Position numbers and translations under genes: made by a program. The notes below the pieces were generated by a model. It was not told the origin of the DNA. It worked only from the letters and a program-made list of their open reading frames with translations, and searched no databases. Shown piece after piece: positions 43,869 through 53,493 of a DNA stretch of 64,000 nt. Every line of letters begins with the position of its first letter. The first letter of the stretch is position 1. Source of the stretch: a bacterium (lineage in GTDB: Bacteria; Bacteroidota; Ignavibacteria; SZUA-365); NCBI GenBank assembly GCA_020444325.1, contig JAHLLD010000003.1, positions 209,572 to 273,571 on the forward strand. Reading direction: 5' to 3'.

Positions 43869-46331
43869 TTGAACGAAACAGCAGTACCGGGGGACCATGA
43901 TACGGCGCAGGACGCCGATGTGAACCCCATGTCTGAGGAGTCCGGTCAGCTTCCCGCGGATCCATATCAGGATGCAGCGCGAACGCTGGACTTCCCGCGT
44001 ATCATCAATCACGTAGCCGGCTATTGCATCACCGGCTACGGAAAGGAACGCGTGCATGCGCTCGCGCCATCTGATGTCTTTGCCCTGGTACGCGATGAAC
44101 TGAATCGTGTCGACGAGATGCGGGGGCTTATCGACGGTGAGGATTCCCCGCCGATTGAAGGACTCGAGGATACGCGTCCCGCGTTGCACCGCGCGGCAAA
44201 AGCCGGCAGTATGGTCGCAGCGGAAGACTTCCGAGACATTCTTCGCACCCTGATCACGTCGCGCAAGCTCAGGACGTTCTTCCTCAAGCGCAGAGAGCGC
44301 TGCGGCATGCTCGCCAACATGGCAGAGGAACTGCATGAAGACAAGATGCTGGAATACCACATCGACCGCGTGGTTGACGAGGAGGGAGGCGTCAAAGACG
44401 GAGCGAGCAAGGAATTGCGCGCCATACGCCGGGAAATCATTGAAAAATCCGGCCAGCTGCGCCGGCGCATGGAGAATATTCTCAAGCGGGTTTCCGAAGA
44501 TGAAATTGTCATGGAGGAACTGGTCACCATGCGAGACGGACGCCTGGTGCTGCCGGTCAAAGTCGAGTACAAGCGCCAGATCGAAGGTTTCATTCACTCG
44601 ACCTCGGCAACCGGACAGACGGTATACATCGAACCGACCGAAACCCTGGATCTCAACAACGAGATTCGCGACCTGCAGTTCGCCGAGATCCGTGAAGTCA
44701 ACGCCATTCTCACCGAACTCACGGGACGACTGCGATCTGCGGTGGAAGCGCTGCTCCGCAGTATCGGCATGATTGCGGAGTTCGACAGCCTCTACGCCCG
44801 CGCACGGTATGGACGCGAGCATCTTGCGTCATCTCCCGTCGTGAAACTGGAGGGTCCTCTCGTCCTGCATCACGCGCGGCATCCGCAGCTGCTTCTGCAC
44901 AGGCAGCGTAAGGACGTTGTGCCGCTCGATCTGACACTCGGCGATGAGGCAACGACGATTATCATTACCGGTCCGAACGCGGGCGGGAAAAGCGTCACAA
45001 TGAAAACCGTCGGACTCTCCGCTCTTATGGTACAGAGTGGCATTCCCGTGCCCTGTGATCCTACCAGCGAATTCCCCGTGTACAAGAGTGTTCATGTAGA
45101 CATCGGGGATGAGCAATCCGTCGAGAATGACCTCAGCACCTTCAGCTCGCATATCAGCCGCCTCAAGCGCATTGTCGAGCTGGCTGACCGCCACGCCCTC
45201 GTCCTCATCGACGAAATCGGCACCGGAACGGATCCCGCGGAAGGCAGCGCGCTCGGTGCTGCCATACTCGAGCATTTGACGCACACCAGGGCGCATGTCA
45301 TTTCCACCACGCATCACGGCATGCTCAAGGCATTCGCGCATGCGCAGGAAGGAATGAGCAATGCCGCGATGGAATTCGATCTGCACACGCTGCAGCCCAC
45401 ATACGTGTTCCGTGCGGGACTCCCCGGAAGCAGCTACGCGTTTGAGATCACGCGCCGGCATGGCATGGCGAGGAATATCATTGATCGTGCGCGGGAGATA
45501 CTCGGGACGCAATCGGACGCACTTGAACAGCTGCTGGCGGAGGTTGAACGGCAGTCGCAGGATCTCGGGATACGCCTGCGCAAGGCCGAGCAGCAGGAGG
45601 AGCAGTATCGGGCCCTGCTTGCGGAATACACAGCGAAGCAGAAGGGACTCAAGCAGGAGGCGCGGCAGATCAAGCGCCAGGCCCTCGAGGAAGCGGAGAA
45701 CATCGTTCAGCAATCCAATGCCGTCCTCGAAGAAGCGATTCGTTCCATCCGCGAGCAGCAGGCGTCGAAAGAGGCCATCCGTGAAGCGCGTGATCGCATG
45801 CATGCACAGAGGCAGCAGGTCGAAAAGGCCGTCGAGGAAAACAGGCCGCAGGAAACACGCGGAGAAGACACCGGCGACGCCCAGCTGCAGCAGGGAGACC
45901 AGGTGGCCATGCGTGATACGCCATCGACCCAGGGTGTCGTACTTGAAGAACCATCAGGGGGAAAAGTGGCGGTCGCGTTCGGAAGCATCCGCATGCAGGT
46001 TGACGTTGACAGCGTTCGCGTTCTCCGGAAGCAGAAGCCGAAAGAAACCGTGTCCACCACCCAGCACCTTCCCGAACCCGTGAGCGGAAATGAAGTGGAT
46101 GTGCGCGGGATGTACGGAGACGATGCGATTCGCGAAGTCGATCGTTTTCTCACGCAGGCATGGTCGAGCGGACTCAAGCGGGTGGACATCATTCACGGCA
46201 AGGGAACGGGCGCATTGCGCAAGCGTGTGCATAGTTACCTCAAGGATGTGCATTTTGTGCGTGAATTTGCCCTTGGCGAGTGGAATGAAGGCGGTTCCGG
46301 GATGACAAAGGTCTATTTTCGCGAGGATTAG
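43869..46331 (+). CDS. mutS2: Endonuclease MutS2
   Basis: 820 residues from a TTG start with GGAGG 7 bases upstream. MutS2 is a MutS-like ATPase that suppresses recombination or rescues stalled ribosomes. Walker A is ITGPNAGGKSVTMKT, with the later LVLIDEIGTGTDPAEGSALG (Walker B) and STTHHGMLK. A coiled-coil region with many Gln/Glu residues follows. The C-terminal Smr nuclease domain begins at VDVRGMYGDDAIREVDRFL and holds the HGKGTGALR signature. The N-terminal ~30 residues before the first conserved helix are extra. Confidence 0.95.
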   Translation: MNETAVPGDHDTAQDADVNPMSEESGQLPADPYQDAARTLDFPRIINHVAGYCITGYGKERVHALAPSDVFALVRDELNRVDEMRGLIDGEDSPPIEGLEDTRPALHRAAKAGSMVAAEDFRDILRTLITSRKLRTFFLKRRERCGMLANMAEELHEDKMLEYHIDRVVDEEGGVKDGASKELRAIRREIIEKSGQLRRRMENILKRVSEDEIVMEELVTMRDGRLVLPVKVEYKRQIEGFIHSTSATGQTVYIEPTETLDLNNEIRDLQFAEIREVNAILTELTGRLRSAVEALLRSIGMIAEFDSLYARARYGREHLASSPVVKLEGPLVLHHARHPQLLLHRQRKDVVPLDLTLGDEATTIIITGPNAGGKSVTMKTVGLSALMVQSGIPVPCDPTSEFPVYKSVHVDIGDEQSVENDLSTFSSHISRLKRIVELADRHALVLIDEIGTGTDPAEGSALGAAILEHLTHTRAHVISTTHHGMLKAFAHAQEGMSNAAMEFDLHTLQPTYVFRAGLPGSSYAFEITRRHGMARNIIDRAREILGTQSDALEQLLAEVERQSQDLGIRLRKAEQQEEQYRALLAEYTAKQKGLKQEARQIKRQALEEAENIVQQSNAVLEEAIRSIREQQASKEAIREARDRMHAQRQQVEKAVEENRPQETRGEDTGDAQLQQGDQVAMRDTPSTQGVVLEEPSGGKVAVAFGSIRMQVDVDSVRVLRKQKPKETVSTTQHLPEPVSGNEVDVRGMYGDDAIREVDRFLTQAWSSGLKRVDIIHGKGTGALRKRVHSYLKDVHFVREFALGEWNEGGSGMTKVYFRED

Positions 46332-46422
46332 CGCGCTTCGGGCGCTGCGCCTCTTCTTGGAATTGGGGGCTCTATTCCGTATTATGGGCGCGGAATAACC
46401 TGCCACAAATACGCAACAGAGC

Positions 46423-47934
46423 GTGATTCAGTCCATTCGTTCCATCCTCGTAGCGAATCGGGGAGAAATAGCAGTACGCATCATCCGTGCATGCCGTGAA
46501 ATGGGTATACACACGGTGGCCGTGTACTCTGAACCCGATGCCGCAGCACTTCATGTACGTATCGCCGATGAGGCCTGGTGTATTGGTCCGGCCGAATCAG
46601 CCAAAAGCTATCTCCTGCAGGACACCATCATCGAGGTGGCGAAAAAGACAGGCTGTGACGCCATCCATCCCGGCTATGGCTTCCTGTCGGAGCGCGCCCC
46701 CTTTGCGCGTGCCGTACGCGAAGCAGGGCTTCTGTTCATTGGTCCCGATGCCTCGGCAATCGAAACCATGGGCGACAAGACCTCGGCACGAAAACTGATG
46801 ATCGAACGCGGCGTTCCGGTCGTTCCCGGTACGGAGAGCGCAGTCACTTCGCCCGATGAGGCGGAACGCATCGCAGCTGAGGTCGGCTATCCCATTCTTC
46901 TCAAGGCAGCTGCCGGCGGCGGCGGAAAGGGGATGCGCGTAGTCGAGCAGCCGGATACCCTGCGCAAATCCCTCGAATCCGCACAGAACGAGGCGAGGGC
47001 AGCGTTTGGTGATGACAGGGTCTACATCGAGAAGTTCGTCGTCGAACCACGGCATATAGAAATCCAGGTGCTCGCTGATGCGCACGGGAATACCGTGCAC
47101 CTCGGTGAACGCGAATGTTCGATACAGCGCAGGCATCAGAAAGTCGTTGAGGAATCGCCCTCCGCCATTGTGGACGAGGACTTGCGTCAGCGGATGGGCC
47201 AGGCGGCAGTGGAAGCTGCACAGGCCTGTGGCTATGTCAATGCCGGTACGATTGAATTCCTGGTAGACAGTGACCGGAATTTCTATTTCCTCGAAATGAA
47301 CACGCGCCTGCAGGTTGAGCATCCCGTCACGGAGATGGTGACTGGGCTCGATCTCGTCAAGCTCCAGATCCGTGTCGCGGAAGGACACCCGCTGCCCTTC
47401 GAGCAGAAGGATATCAGCTTCCGCGGGCATGCCATCGAGTGCCGGCTGTGCGCTGAAGACGTACGGAATAACTTTCTACCCGATACCGGCATTATCACCA
47501 CCTATCGTCCCTCCCAGGGCTTTGGGTTCCGTGACGATTCCGGCGTCACTTCAGGCAGCGAGATATCGATTCACTACGACCCCATGTTTGCGAAGCTCGT
47601 CGTGTGGGGAATGGACAGGGAAGACGCCATACTGAAAATGCGCCGGGCGCTCGATGAATTTGTCATCGAGGGAGTGGAGACCACCATTCCATTCTGTCGT
47701 TTCGTGATGGATCACCCGAACTTCATCAGTGGCGATTTCCAGATCGATTTCGTCCAGAAGCATTACAAACCTGAGAAGCTCGCGCTCCCCGATGAAGATG
47801 TCGAGATTGCCGCAGCCATCGCTGCAATCGAAGCCCTGGAAGTTCGCGTGCCCATGCCGGTCAACGGCAGCAATGGAGCGAAAAAACGCTGCTCCACCTG
47901 GGCACTCAAACATCGCGCGGGAGGGATGTTATGA
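46423..47934 (+). CDS. accC: Biotin carboxylase subunit
   Basis: 503 residues, about 50 longer than typical AccC, from a GTG start. It makes carboxybiotin using ATP and bicarbonate. Motifs: ILVANRGEIAVRIIRACREMG, the ATP-grasp glycine loop AAAGGGGKGM, ERECSIQRRHQKVVEESPS, and EMNTRLQVEHPVTEMVTGLDLV. The last ~60 residues are less conserved. The stop overlaps the biotin-carrier gene by ATGA. No carboxyltransferase gene is adjacent, so it could serve acetyl-CoA, propionyl-CoA or another carboxylase. Confidence 0.93.
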   Translation: MIQSIRSILVANRGEIAVRIIRACREMGIHTVAVYSEPDAAALHVRIADEAWCIGPAESAKSYLLQDTIIEVAKKTGCDAIHPGYGFLSERAPFARAVREAGLLFIGPDASAIETMGDKTSARKLMIERGVPVVPGTESAVTSPDEAERIAAEVGYPILLKAAAGGGGKGMRVVEQPDTLRKSLESAQNEARAAFGDDRVYIEKFVVEPRHIEIQVLADAHGNTVHLGERECSIQRRHQKVVEESPSAIVDEDLRQRMGQAAVEAAQACGYVNAGTIEFLVDSDRNFYFLEMNTRLQVEHPVTEMVTGLDLVKLQIRVAEGHPLPFEQKDISFRGHAIECRLCAEDVRNNFLPDTGIITTYRPSQGFGFRDDSGVTSGSEISIHYDPMFAKLVVWGMDREDAILKMRRALDEFVIEGVETTIPFCRFVMDHPNFISGDFQIDFVQKHYKPEKLALPDEDVEIAAAIAAIEALEVRVPMPVNGSNGAKKRCSTWALKHRAGGML

Positions 47935-48434
47935 GTCAGTGGACAGTACGTATCGGTGACAACGAATACCACATCGAACGAAGCGATGACGGCGGCTACA
48001 TTGTCAATGACACCCCGTACGAAGTCGAAATGCATGCGCTGGCGGAAGGGAAGCTGCTGCGGTTTCAGCAGCGCAGTTATGAAACGAGTGTCCGCGTTGA
48101 GGATGCCGATACCGGTCACTGCCAGGTGATGGTCAATGGACGTCCCCTTCGTGTTGAAATAGAAGACGAACGCGCAGCACTCATGCGCGCCTACCAGTCC
48201 GACAAGGCGGCACAGTTGCAGTCCGCAACCGTACGTTCGCCCATGCCGGGAAAAATCACCCGCATTCTCGTCACAGAAGGCGAGCTGATCGAAGCGGGAC
48301 AGGGATTGATTCTCCTTGAAGCCATGAAAATGGAGAACGAAATCAAAGCACCTACGGCCGGTATCGTCAAGGCGATACGAATTCAGGAGGCCGATGCAGT
48401 CGAGAAGAATGCCATTCTTATAGAGATCTCCTGA
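47931..48434 (+). CDS. Biotin carboxyl carrier protein (biotinyl domain)
   Basis: 167 residues. The C-terminal biotinyl domain (~95-167) has the biotin site EAMKMENEIKAP with Lys133 as the biotin attachment residue. The N-terminal ~90 residues are an acidic beta-rich region unlike the Pro/Ala-rich linker of AccB, closer to BCCP domains of propionyl- or methylcrotonyl-CoA or pyruvate carboxylases. It overlaps accC by 4 bases. The partner carboxyltransferase is not in the window. Confidence 0.9.
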   Translation: MSQWTVRIGDNEYHIERSDDGGYIVNDTPYEVEMHALAEGKLLRFQQRSYETSVRVEDADTGHCQVMVNGRPLRVEIEDERAALMRAYQSDKAAQLQSATVRSPMPGKITRILVTEGELIEAGQGLILLEAMKMENEIKAPTAGIVKAIRIQEADAVEKNAILIEIS

Positions 48435-48458
48435 TTCGCACACCTAACGGAGGATACC

Positions 48459-49733
48459 GTGAACAGATTCGTACTGTTTTCGGCGTTGCTGAGTTTCAGC
48501 ATCGCCTGTACCTCTTTGGCATCAGCCGGAGGCTTCCAGCTCAATGAACATGGCGCCCGCGCCATGGCCCAGGCAGGAGCCTTCGCAGCTCGTGCCAACG
48601 ATCCATCCGCAATTTTCTTTAATCCCGCCGGACTCTCGCAGCTTCGCGGCACAAACCTGATGATCGGTGCCACGCTCATCGCTCCCTCGTACACGTATTA
48701 CGGTCCCAGCAACCTGAACAGCAACCAGGAATGGGAAATGAACAGCAACATGTTCTATCCGCCCAATGCCTACCTGACGCATACATGGACGGATGGCGTG
48801 CTCAAGGGACTTGCTGCGGGTATCGGTGTAACAACGCCGTACGGACTCGGAACCGAATGGCCTGATGACTGGGTGGGACGCGCTGTTACCCGTGAAATCG
48901 AGTTGCAGACCTTCTATGTCATGCCTACGGTCAGCTACGCCATAAACGACTGGGTGTCGGTCGGTGTCGGCGCCAACATCGTTTTTTCCTCCGTCATGCT
49001 CCGGCGAGCGGTCACCAATTTCGATCCCGTGATGGATCTCGAACTCGATGGTACCGGTAATGTCGCGTTCAGCTTCAACGCCGGCGTTCTGTTGCGTCCC
49101 ACCGAAGACGTTTCCTTCGGCTTTACCTACCGCGCGGAAACACAGGTCGATTTCGAAGGCACGGCCGATTTTCATCCTTCTGCCGGACTCGCTTCGATGT
49201 TTCCCGGAGGTGACGTGACGACAGCCATCGCATTGCCCGAGACCTGGTTCGCAGGTGTTGCCTGGTCGCCGTCCGAAAACTTTGACGTCGAATTCGACTA
49301 TCAGTTCATCGGATGGGAAAGCTACAATGAACTCGCCATCGATTTCGCAACCGATGCCACGACGAATCCGAATGTCGTGCAGGCGGATGTCGCTTCTCCG
49401 AAAGATTACGAGAACAGCTTCATCGCCCGCCTCGGAGCGGAGTATCGTCTCCCGGCCCTCGGACTCGCCCTGCGATGCGGGTATCTGTATGACAGTAATC
49501 CCGTACCCGATAAAAGTCTGGAGCCCCTGCTTCCGGATTCCGACAGGCATGGACTCAATATCGGCGTCGGCGTGAACCTGCTGCCATATATCACACTGGA
49601 CGTTGCCTATCTGCACCTGTTCTTCATGGACAGGGTGACGGAGGAGACCTCCTATCCAGGAGGCGTGTACCTTGACGGCAAGTACCAGGGCAGCGGCGAT
49701 CTCCTGGCTCTCAACATCAGTTATGCGTTTTAA
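48459..49733 (+). CDS. FadL/OmpP1/TodX-family outer-membrane channel
   Basis: 424 residues from GTG 48459 with GGAGG upstream. The signal peptide ends near SLASA, giving mature GGFQLNEHGARAMAQAG and the family signature ANDPSAIFFNPAGLSQL. A 14-strand barrel of hydrophobic compounds and fatty acids is known for FadL; the C-terminus ends ...LALNISYAF with a terminal Phe, as in outer-membrane proteins. It is followed 10 bases later by an SGNH hydrolase lipoprotein, suggesting uptake linked to ester hydrolysis. Confidence 0.92.
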   Translation: MNRFVLFSALLSFSIACTSLASAGGFQLNEHGARAMAQAGAFAARANDPSAIFFNPAGLSQLRGTNLMIGATLIAPSYTYYGPSNLNSNQEWEMNSNMFYPPNAYLTHTWTDGVLKGLAAGIGVTTPYGLGTEWPDDWVGRAVTREIELQTFYVMPTVSYAINDWVSVGVGANIVFSSVMLRRAVTNFDPVMDLELDGTGNVAFSFNAGVLLRPTEDVSFGFTYRAETQVDFEGTADFHPSAGLASMFPGGDVTTAIALPETWFAGVAWSPSENFDVEFDYQFIGWESYNELAIDFATDATTNPNVVQADVASPKDYENSFIARLGAEYRLPALGLALRCGYLYDSNPVPDKSLEPLLPDSDRHGLNIGVGVNLLPYITLDVAYLHLFFMDRVTEETSYPGGVYLDGKYQGSGDLLALNISYAF

Positions 49734-49743
49734 GGAGGAACAC

Positions 49744-51078
49744 ATGAAGAACAAAACCTTTCTGCCTGTTCTCCTCGCCGCATTGCTCATGTTCGCGTGC
49801 TCGGAGGACGCTCCCATAGCCGATCCATCAATCGGCGATATCAATCCTGAAGTCTATGTGGCGATCGGCAACAGTCTTACCGCCGGTTACCAGTCCGGCG
49901 CCCTGTTCGCTTCCGCGCAGCAGTACAGCTATCCCAATCTGCTGGCGAAGGCGCTCGGCACGCCGACGTTCATACAGCCGCAGTTCGATGATCCGGGCGT
50001 CGGTGCACTCATGGTGCTGCGCCAGATTCTTCCTTCGCCAATCATCACATCAAATGATTCGACCTTTGCTCCACCGTCGAATTTCATGCAGCTCGCACCG
50101 TATCACAATCTGGGTATTCCCGGTGCGATCATGTACGATGCCATTGACAAGAGCAGTGTGCAGCAGCGCTACGAGCAACGCGGCAATCCGTTCTATTACC
50201 TGATCATGCGTGACCAGGAGAACCTGGGCGAGTCGCTGCTCGAGCAGGCTTTCAAGCTCAATCCCACTGTACTCACGTTCTGGCTCGGCAGCAACGATGT
50301 GCTCGGCTATGCCGCCAGCGGCGGTACGCGCGGCAGCAATCCCACGGGAACGGGTCCCACGGACGTCACTGCGTTCCAGACCATCGTGCGCAGTGCATTT
50401 GCGCTGATCAAGAACAATCTGCCTGATACGAAAGTCCTCATCGGGAACGTCCCTGATCCCACCGTGGCGCCGTTCTTCACGACCGTGCCGCGTGCGCTGC
50501 CCAATCCGACTGACCCCGAAAATCCCATCAGCCTGTGGTACCGCACGGCAGACAACACCGTCAAAACGGTAGGGGAAGGGGATTACGTCCTTCTCACCGC
50601 ACAGGCCATGATTGCACAGGGGTACGGTCCCAATCCACAGCAGCCGCTGCCATCCATGTTCGTGCTCGATGCGGCTGAACTGAAGACTGCGCAGGACGCC
50701 GTACAGGCGTTCAACGATATCCTCGAAGCCGAAGCAGCCGCATCCGGGTTTACACTTGTGGATCTTCATCAGCTGCTGAACGATCTTCGGGACAACGGAT
50801 ACAATGTGGCCGGTGAGAGTTATGGCACGAGCTATATTTCGGGCGGACTCTTCAGTCTTGACGGACTGCATCTGATGCCGCGCGGCAACGCCATTGTCGC
50901 CAACGAATTCATCAAAGCAATGAATCGCGACTTCGGCGCGAACATTCGTTACATCCCGCTGTACGACCTTCCCGGGTTCCCTGCACCGACAGGCTTGCAT
51001 CCGAAAGCGGCTTCGGATTGGTCGCCAGAGATGCGATACGAGCAGCCGGATATGCCATGGCTGTTCGGTTCCCGCTGA
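49744..51078 (+). CDS. SGNH/GDSL-family hydrolase lipoprotein
   Basis: 444 residues from the ATG at 49744 (MKNKTFLPVLLAALLMFACS), with AAGGAGG upstream. The lipobox is LMFAC. Catalytic blocks: AIGNSLTAGY (Ser nucleophile), HNLGIPGA, WLGSNDVLG (Gly/Asn) and SLDGLHLMPRGN (Asp-His). It hydrolyses ester bonds in lipids or carbohydrates; the substrate is unknown. It is co-transcribed with the FadL channel and followed by a terminator. Probably exposed at the outer membrane or periplasm. Confidence 0.93.
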   Translation: MKNKTFLPVLLAALLMFACSEDAPIADPSIGDINPEVYVAIGNSLTAGYQSGALFASAQQYSYPNLLAKALGTPTFIQPQFDDPGVGALMVLRQILPSPIITSNDSTFAPPSNFMQLAPYHNLGIPGAIMYDAIDKSSVQQRYEQRGNPFYYLIMRDQENLGESLLEQAFKLNPTVLTFWLGSNDVLGYAASGGTRGSNPTGTGPTDVTAFQTIVRSAFALIKNNLPDTKVLIGNVPDPTVAPFFTTVPRALPNPTDPENPISLWYRTADNTVKTVGEGDYVLLTAQAMIAQGYGPNPQQPLPSMFVLDAAELKTAQDAVQAFNDILEAEAAASGFTLVDLHQLLNDLRDNGYNVAGESYGTSYISGGLFSLDGLHLMPRGNAIVANEFIKAMNRDFGANIRYIPLYDLPGFPAPTGLHPKAASDWSPEMRYEQPDMPWLFGSR

Positions 51079-51137
51079 CTCTGTGTGTCTGCCCCTGCAG
51101 GCACCAGCCAACACGAATAATCTGAGCCTGTTCGTGT

Positions 51138-51172
51138 ATCCCGTCCCACACTCCGTGGGACGGGATTTTTTT
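51138..51172 (+). terminator. Rho-independent terminator after the SGNH lipoprotein
   Basis: ATCCCGTCCCAC (51138-51149) pairs with GTGGGACGGGAT (51155-51166) around ACTCC, followed by seven T residues. Confidence 0.92.
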
Positions 51173-51264
51173 CAGGGATTGTCGCCCCTGCTTCGTATTT
51201 TTGGTATTGGACACATTGATGTCCCTCCCGTGACATTTCTCATTACTCTTCCCGGAGCCTCTCC

Positions 51265-53493
51265 ATGCAGCAAGAACCCGTGGTCACACTCGATATCGCC
51301 AGGGAACTCGGTCTCACCGACGATGAATACCAGATGGTGCTCGATTACCTTGGCCGTACACCGACCTATACCGAACTCGGCATGTACAGTGTGATGTGGA
51401 GTGAGCATTGCTCATACAAGAATTCCATCGCGCAGATCAAGACACTGCCGCGCAGCGGGGGACGTCTGCTGGTTGGAGCCGGGGAAGAGAATGCGGGACT
51501 CGTTGACATCGGTGACGGACTCGCGGTCGCGTTTAAAATCGAAAGCCACAATCATCCTTCAGCGATTGAGCCGTTTCAGGGTGCGGCGACAGGCGTCGGC
51601 GGAATTCTCCGCGACATCTTCACGATGGGAGCGCGTCCGATCGCTGCCTGTGATTCCCTGCGTTTCGGTGATCCGTCCAATCCCCGTGTCCAGTACCTGG
51701 TCAAAGGCGTGGTCAGCGGAATCGGTCATTACGGCAACTGCTTCGGCGTCCCCACGGTGGCGGGAGAGATTTACTTCGACAGTTCGTATCAGGGCAATCC
51801 GCTCGTGAACGCCATGGCCGTCGGCATCGTCAAGCACGATCAGACCGCCTCGGCGACTGCGGAAGGTGCAGGCAATCCTGTCATGATCGTCGGGTCGAGC
51901 ACCGGGCGCGACGGCATTCACGGTGCCACATTCGCTTCCGTCGACCTGAGCGAAGACAGCGAGTCCAAGCGTCCCAGCGTGCAGGTCGGGGATCCCTTCA
52001 CCGAGAAACTGCTGCTCGAAGCAACGCTGGAAATTATCCGCGAAGATCTCATTGTCGGCATTCAGGACATGGGCGCCGCTGGCATCACCTGCTCCTCCTG
52101 CGAAATGTCGGCAAAAGGAGAGAGCGGCATGAACATTGACCTCGATCTTGTCCCTGTGCGTGAGGAAGGCATGAGCGCCTATGAAATCCTTCTCTCCGAA
52201 TCACAGGAGCGCATGCTTGTCGTGGTGAAGAAGGGGAATGAAGGACGGGTTCGCGAAATCTTTTCAAAATGGGATCTCCACGCTGTCACCATCGGAGAAG
52301 TCACCGATGACGGCATGGTGACCGTTGCACGCGGTGGGGAGACCAAGGCTGTCGTTCCTGCACACAGTCTCGTGCTCGGCGGCGGAGCCCCGGTGTACCA
52401 GCGTGAGACGCGCAGGCCGGAGTATCTCGATACGACGCAGGCCTTCCGTATGGAATCCATACCCATTCCTCCCGACAGCAACGCCGTTCTCCTCGAACTG
52501 CTCGCATCCCCGAATATCGCGAGCAAGCGATGGGCCTACGAGCAGTATGACACCTCCGTACGCACGAATACCGCGGCGGGACCCGGAGGCGACGCTGCGG
52601 TGATTCGTGTGAAAGACACGAGAAAAGCGCTGTCTGTCAAAACCGACTGCAACGGACGCTACGTGTACCTGAATCCCCGTCGTGGCGGATCCATCGCGGT
52701 AGCGGAAGCTGCACGAAATGTCGCCTGTACAGGCGCACAGCCGCTGGCCATCACGAACTGCCTCAACTTCGGAAACCCGTACAAGCCGGAAGTGTACTAT
52801 CAGTTCGCCGAGGCTATTGCGGGAATGGGTGAGGCCTGTCGCGTTTTCGACACGCCGGTGACGGGTGGCAATGTCAGCTTCTACAATGAGAATCCCACCG
52901 GTGCGGTGTATCCTACACCGGTCATCGGTATGCTCGGACTGATCGAGGATCTCGATCACATCACCGGAAGTGTGTTCACGGCAGAAGGGGATGCCGTCAT
53001 CCTTCTTGGCACGACGCGCAACGAAATTTGCGGCAGTGAGTATCTGGCGCAGCGACATGGCATCGTTGCCGGTGATGCGCCTTCGCTTGATCTGGAGGAA
53101 GAGAAGCGGCTGCAGAACGTTCTTCTCGCCGAGATTCGCGCGGGACACATTCGCAGTGCGCATGACGTTTCAGACGGCGGACTCGCAGTCACCCTGGCAG
53201 AAAGCTGCTTCCTCGGAACGAAGTCCATCGGTGCAACCGTTACGATAGAAGCCGGCGATCTTCGACGCGATGCGCTGTACTTCGGTGAGTCACAGTCACG
53301 CATCGTCATCAGCTGCAACCCGGATCACTCTGACGCCATTCTCGCGGCCGCAGCGGCGGCACAGATAGGAGCCACTGTCATCGGCAGCACCGGTGGCGAC
53401 AGACTGCGTATCAACGACGATATCGACTGCAGCGTCGAGGACCTCGAACAGGCACATACACAGACACTCGACAGAATTCTCGAAAGCATGTGA
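51265..53493 (+). CDS. purL: Phosphoribosylformylglycinamidine synthase subunit PurL
   Basis: 742 residues, the small (PurL-S partnered) type of FGAM synthase. It converts FGAR and glutamine-derived ammonia to FGAM in purine synthesis. The early GMYSVMWSEHCSYKNS, KIESHNHPSAIEPFQGAATGVGGI, GIQDMGAAGITCSS and FYNENPTGAVYPTPVIGMLG are canonical. PurS and PurQ are expected elsewhere, since glutaminase residues are not in this chain. The stop overlaps the yihY start by GTGA. Confidence 0.96.
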   Translation: MQQEPVVTLDIARELGLTDDEYQMVLDYLGRTPTYTELGMYSVMWSEHCSYKNSIAQIKTLPRSGGRLLVGAGEENAGLVDIGDGLAVAFKIESHNHPSAIEPFQGAATGVGGILRDIFTMGARPIAACDSLRFGDPSNPRVQYLVKGVVSGIGHYGNCFGVPTVAGEIYFDSSYQGNPLVNAMAVGIVKHDQTASATAEGAGNPVMIVGSSTGRDGIHGATFASVDLSEDSESKRPSVQVGDPFTEKLLLEATLEIIREDLIVGIQDMGAAGITCSSCEMSAKGESGMNIDLDLVPVREEGMSAYEILLSESQERMLVVVKKGNEGRVREIFSKWDLHAVTIGEVTDDGMVTVARGGETKAVVPAHSLVLGGGAPVYQRETRRPEYLDTTQAFRMESIPIPPDSNAVLLELLASPNIASKRWAYEQYDTSVRTNTAAGPGGDAAVIRVKDTRKALSVKTDCNGRYVYLNPRRGGSIAVAEAARNVACTGAQPLAITNCLNFGNPYKPEVYYQFAEAIAGMGEACRVFDTPVTGGNVSFYNENPTGAVYPTPVIGMLGLIEDLDHITGSVFTAEGDAVILLGTTRNEICGSEYLAQRHGIVAGDAPSLDLEEEKRLQNVLLAEIRAGHIRSAHDVSDGGLAVTLAESCFLGTKSIGATVTIEAGDLRRDALYFGESQSRIVISCNPDHSDAILAAAAAAQIGATVIGSTGGDRLRINDDIDCSVEDLEQAHTQTLDRILESM

